Shown here piece after piece: positions 6,042 to 6,916 of a stretch of 6,916 nucleotides of DNA. The notes under the pieces were generated by a model. It ran no database searches. It worked only from the letters and a program-made list of their open reading frames with translations, and had not been told where the DNA came from. The stretch is from assembly GCA_046732015.1 (NCBI GenBank), contig JBKPMF010000263.1:1-6916 (forward strand), in the 5' to 3' direction. The translations under genes and the position numbers were made by a program. Position 1 is the stretch's first letter; each line of letters begins with the position of its first letter. Origin of the DNA: JAOUEA01 sp046732015. Its GTDB lineage: Bacteria; Actinomycetota; UBA4738; HRBIN12.

Positions 6042-6257
6042 ATGACCTCTCCCGCCGCCACGTGCCAGTACGTCAACGTTGCCTTGGTGCTGCAGCAAAC
6101 GATCCGCGAGCGGGAAACGGCGGACGGCGGCGTGGCCCCGTCGATCGCGATCGGCGACGCCTGCGGCAAGGCCTCGATCGGATCGGTCGACCGCGGTGGC
6201 TCGCGTCGGCACTTCTGCGCCGACCACGTGCTCATCGAACAGATCTCACGCGCCTAG
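6042..6257 (+). CDS. Hypothetical 71-aa protein with Cys/His-containing C-terminal half
   Basis: I do not recognise this protein. The frame from ATG 6042 to TAG 6255-6257 has strongly G/C-ending codons (roughly 60 of 71), as expected of a real gene here. The N-terminal half includes a likely helix (NVALVLQQTIRERE, 12-25). The C-terminal half contains ACGKASIGSV (40-49) and RRHFCADH (55-62). The spacing CGK...HFCADH resembles small zinc-ribbon proteins of the CxxCG...CxxH kind, but the expected first Cys of a CxxC pair is Gly38 here, so metal binding is doubtful. Cys8, Cys41, Cys59, His57 and His62 are the possible ligands. No Shine-Dalgarno precedes ATG 6042, so it may be leaderless; ATG 6006 is an in-frame alternative. 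It lies upstream of the SRPBCC gene on the same strand with an 83-base gap. Confidence 0.55.
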   Translation: MTSPAATCQYVNVALVLQQTIRERETADGGVAPSIAIGDACGKASIGSVDRGGSRRHFCADHVLIEQISRA

Positions 6258-6266
6258 CCGGCGCGT
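6248..6266 (+). terminator. Hairpin at the end of the 71-aa gene, stop codon in the loop
   Basis: ACGCGCC (6248-6254) pairs perfectly with GGCGCGT (6260-6266) around the 5-base loop TAGCC, which contains the stop codon. Only a TT and a later TTT follow, so termination would be weak. It may act as an attenuator or RNA 3' stabiliser before the SRPBCC gene. Confidence 0.4.
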
Positions 6267-6305
6267 TGCATGGTTTCGCCCGGTTGGGACGGTCCGACCG
6301 CGGGA

Positions 6306-6339
6306 ACGAACTCCTCACCACCGGATGGAAGGAGTTCGT
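6306..6339 (+). promoter_or_regulatory. Hairpin sequestering the SRPBCC ribosome-binding site
   Basis: ACGAACTCCT (6306-6315) is the exact reverse complement of AGGAGTTCGT (6330-6339), giving a 10-bp stem. CCA (6318-6320) and TGG (6326-6328) can add 3 bp inside the loop. The Shine-Dalgarno GGAAGGAG (6327-6334) lies mostly in the 3' arm, and ATG 6341 follows one base after the stem. Folding would hide the ribosome-binding site. The geometry resembles an RNA thermometer or other translational switch, or alternatively a dyad operator in DNA. The pairing is visible in the sequence; the regulatory role is inferred. Confidence 0.55.
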
Positions 6340-6340
6340 C

Positions 6341-6796
6341 ATGGCAGAGGTCATGGAAACCGTGGACGTCAAGGTGCCCGTGCGCACCGCGTACGACCAG
6401 TGGACCCAGTTCGAGCAGTTCCCGCAGTTCATGGAGGGTGTGGAGCAGGTGCAACAGCTCGACGACACCCACCTGCACTGGGTTGCCGAGTTCGGCGGCA
6501 AGCGCGAGGAGTGGGACGCCGAGATCACCGAACAGCGCCCGGATGAGCGGGTCGCGTGGACGGCGCGGAGCGGCAAGGGCAACGCCGGCGTCGTCACGTT
6601 CCACCGTCTGAACGAGGACGAGACGCGCATCACCGTCCAGATGGATTGGCAGCCCGAAGGCGTGGTCGAGAACGTCGGCACCGCTTTGGGGTTCGACGAC
6701 CGTCAGGTTCGGAGCGACCTGGGCCGGTTCAAGGAGCTCATCGAGTCACGCGGGACCGAAACCGGCGCCTGGCGTGGCGAGGTGGACGCGAACTAG
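6341..6796 (+). CDS. SRPBCC family protein (cyclase/dehydrase-like)
   Basis: This 151-aa soluble protein belongs to the SRPBCC/START-like helix-grip fold (polyketide cyclase/dehydrase type). The N-terminal strand METVDVKVPVRTAYDQWTQF (5-24) is followed by EQFPQFMEGVEQVQQLDDTH. Next come WDAEITEQRPDERVAW (around residues 57-72) and NAGVVTFHRL, and the C-terminal helix has LGRFKELIESRG before ETGAWRGEV. This closely resembles a compact soil-bacterial subfamily of unknown ligand. The fold has a hydrophobic cavity that usually binds lipids or aromatic molecules, but no catalytic residues can be assigned. ATG 6341 is supported by GGAAGGAG with about 6 bases spacing; that site is buried in a 10-bp hairpin. 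There is no signal peptide or membrane segment. The gene is probably monocistronic or follows the 71-aa gene, and a strong hairpin lies about 20 bases past its stop. Confidence 0.93.
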   Translation: MAEVMETVDVKVPVRTAYDQWTQFEQFPQFMEGVEQVQQLDDTHLHWVAEFGGKREEWDAEITEQRPDERVAWTARSGKGNAGVVTFHRLNEDETRITVQMDWQPEGVVENVGTALGFDDRQVRSDLGRFKELIESRGTETGAWRGEVDAN

Positions 6797-6818
6797 CCAA
6801 CCGCACCTCACGCGATGT

Positions 6819-6855
6819 CGACGACCGCCGTTCGATGATCGAACGGCGGTCGTCG
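6819..6855. terminator. Strong 18-bp inverted repeat after the SRPBCC gene
   Basis: The arm 6819-6836 (CGACGACCGCCGTTCGAT) is the exact reverse complement of 6838-6855, around a single central G. As RNA it gives a stem of about 17 bp with a 3-base loop. Wobble and Watson-Crick pairs can extend it about 5 bp outward (6814-6818 with 6856-6860). No T-tract follows. The hairpin is nearly symmetric, so it could end transcripts from both sides if the tail at 6878-6916 is a real convergent gene. Confidence 0.8.
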
Positions 6856-6877
6856 GCGTTCCGGGTCCAATGATTCC

Positions 6878-6916
6878 TCAGCGATCGTCGTCGTTCGGAC
6901 GTGGCTGGTCTTCTTC
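6878..6916 (-). CDS. Possible C-terminal tail of a convergent gene
   Basis: On the minus strand the last bases of the window read EEDQPRPNDDDR followed by TGA (6878-6880). The acidic, proline-containing tail and its position facing the 18-bp hairpin fit the end of a gene entering from the right. Twelve codons are too few to prove coding or assign a family. Confidence 0.35.
   Translation of the reverse strand, partial: EEDQPRPNDDDR

Noticed and set aside
5904..6227. N-terminal extension of the lysine-rich protein to 152 aa
   Set aside because: The extension is Arg/Gly-rich and antisense to the better-biased 71-aa frame. The ATG at 5903 has a near-ideal Shine-Dalgarno.
6266..6307. Promoter for the SRPBCC gene (TTGCAT at 6266, GTTT at 6273, GGGAAC at 6302)
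   Set aside because: None of these pairs with a second element at the spacing known for primary, SigB/SigF-like or ECF sigma factors.
6232..6681. Minus-strand frames of 116 and 149 aa opposite the SRPBCC gene
   Set aside because: They are antisense shadows of a clearly recognised SRPBCC protein, with no motifs of their own.

Overview
The window is about two-thirds G+C, has strongly G/C-ending codons and uses GTG starts freely (livF, livH, livM-livG and the MFS gene). This fits a high-GC actinomycete. Gene style, including a permease-ATPase fusion and a tiny lysine-rich protein, would suit Acidimicrobiia or related soil/aquatic Actinomycetota, but the lineage is an inference. No rRNA, tRNA, CRISPR array, IS element or phage gene was seen.

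Region 1 (1-4022, + strand) is a branched-chain amino acid / amide (HAAT or 'Liv') ABC importer operon. It starts with a rearranged segment. The last 21 codons of a solute-binding protein are followed by 27 codons of a livF-like start. These run in frame into the C-terminal half of a second, diverged solute-binding protein. Intact livF (ATPase), livH (permease) and a single-polypeptide LivM-LivG (permease fused to ATPase) follow with minimal spacing. The three intact genes give two permeases and two ATPases, a full membrane complex. The binding protein is truncated or lies mostly outside the window.

Region 2 (4019-5903, - strand) converges on the operon. It holds a 44-aa lysine-rich protein and, downstream, a major facilitator superfamily (MFS) transporter carrying a C-terminal cyclic-nucleotide-binding domain. 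The livM-livG and MFS stop codons overlap in the palindrome CTAG, at the centre of a 16-bp perfect palindrome.

Region 3 (6042-6916) reads away from region 2. It contains a probable 71-aa protein with a Cys/His-containing tail, then an SRPBCC (cyclase/dehydrase-type) protein whose Shine-Dalgarno lies inside a 10-bp hairpin stem. A long GC-rich hairpin follows. At the very end there may be the tail of a convergent minus-strand gene.

The best candidates for a second look are the rearranged solute-binding/livF junction, the MFS-cyclic-nucleotide sensor fusion, the sequestered ribosome-binding site, and the stop-codon-in-hairpin arrangement at two gene ends. I found no clear evidence for a wholly new multi-gene system.
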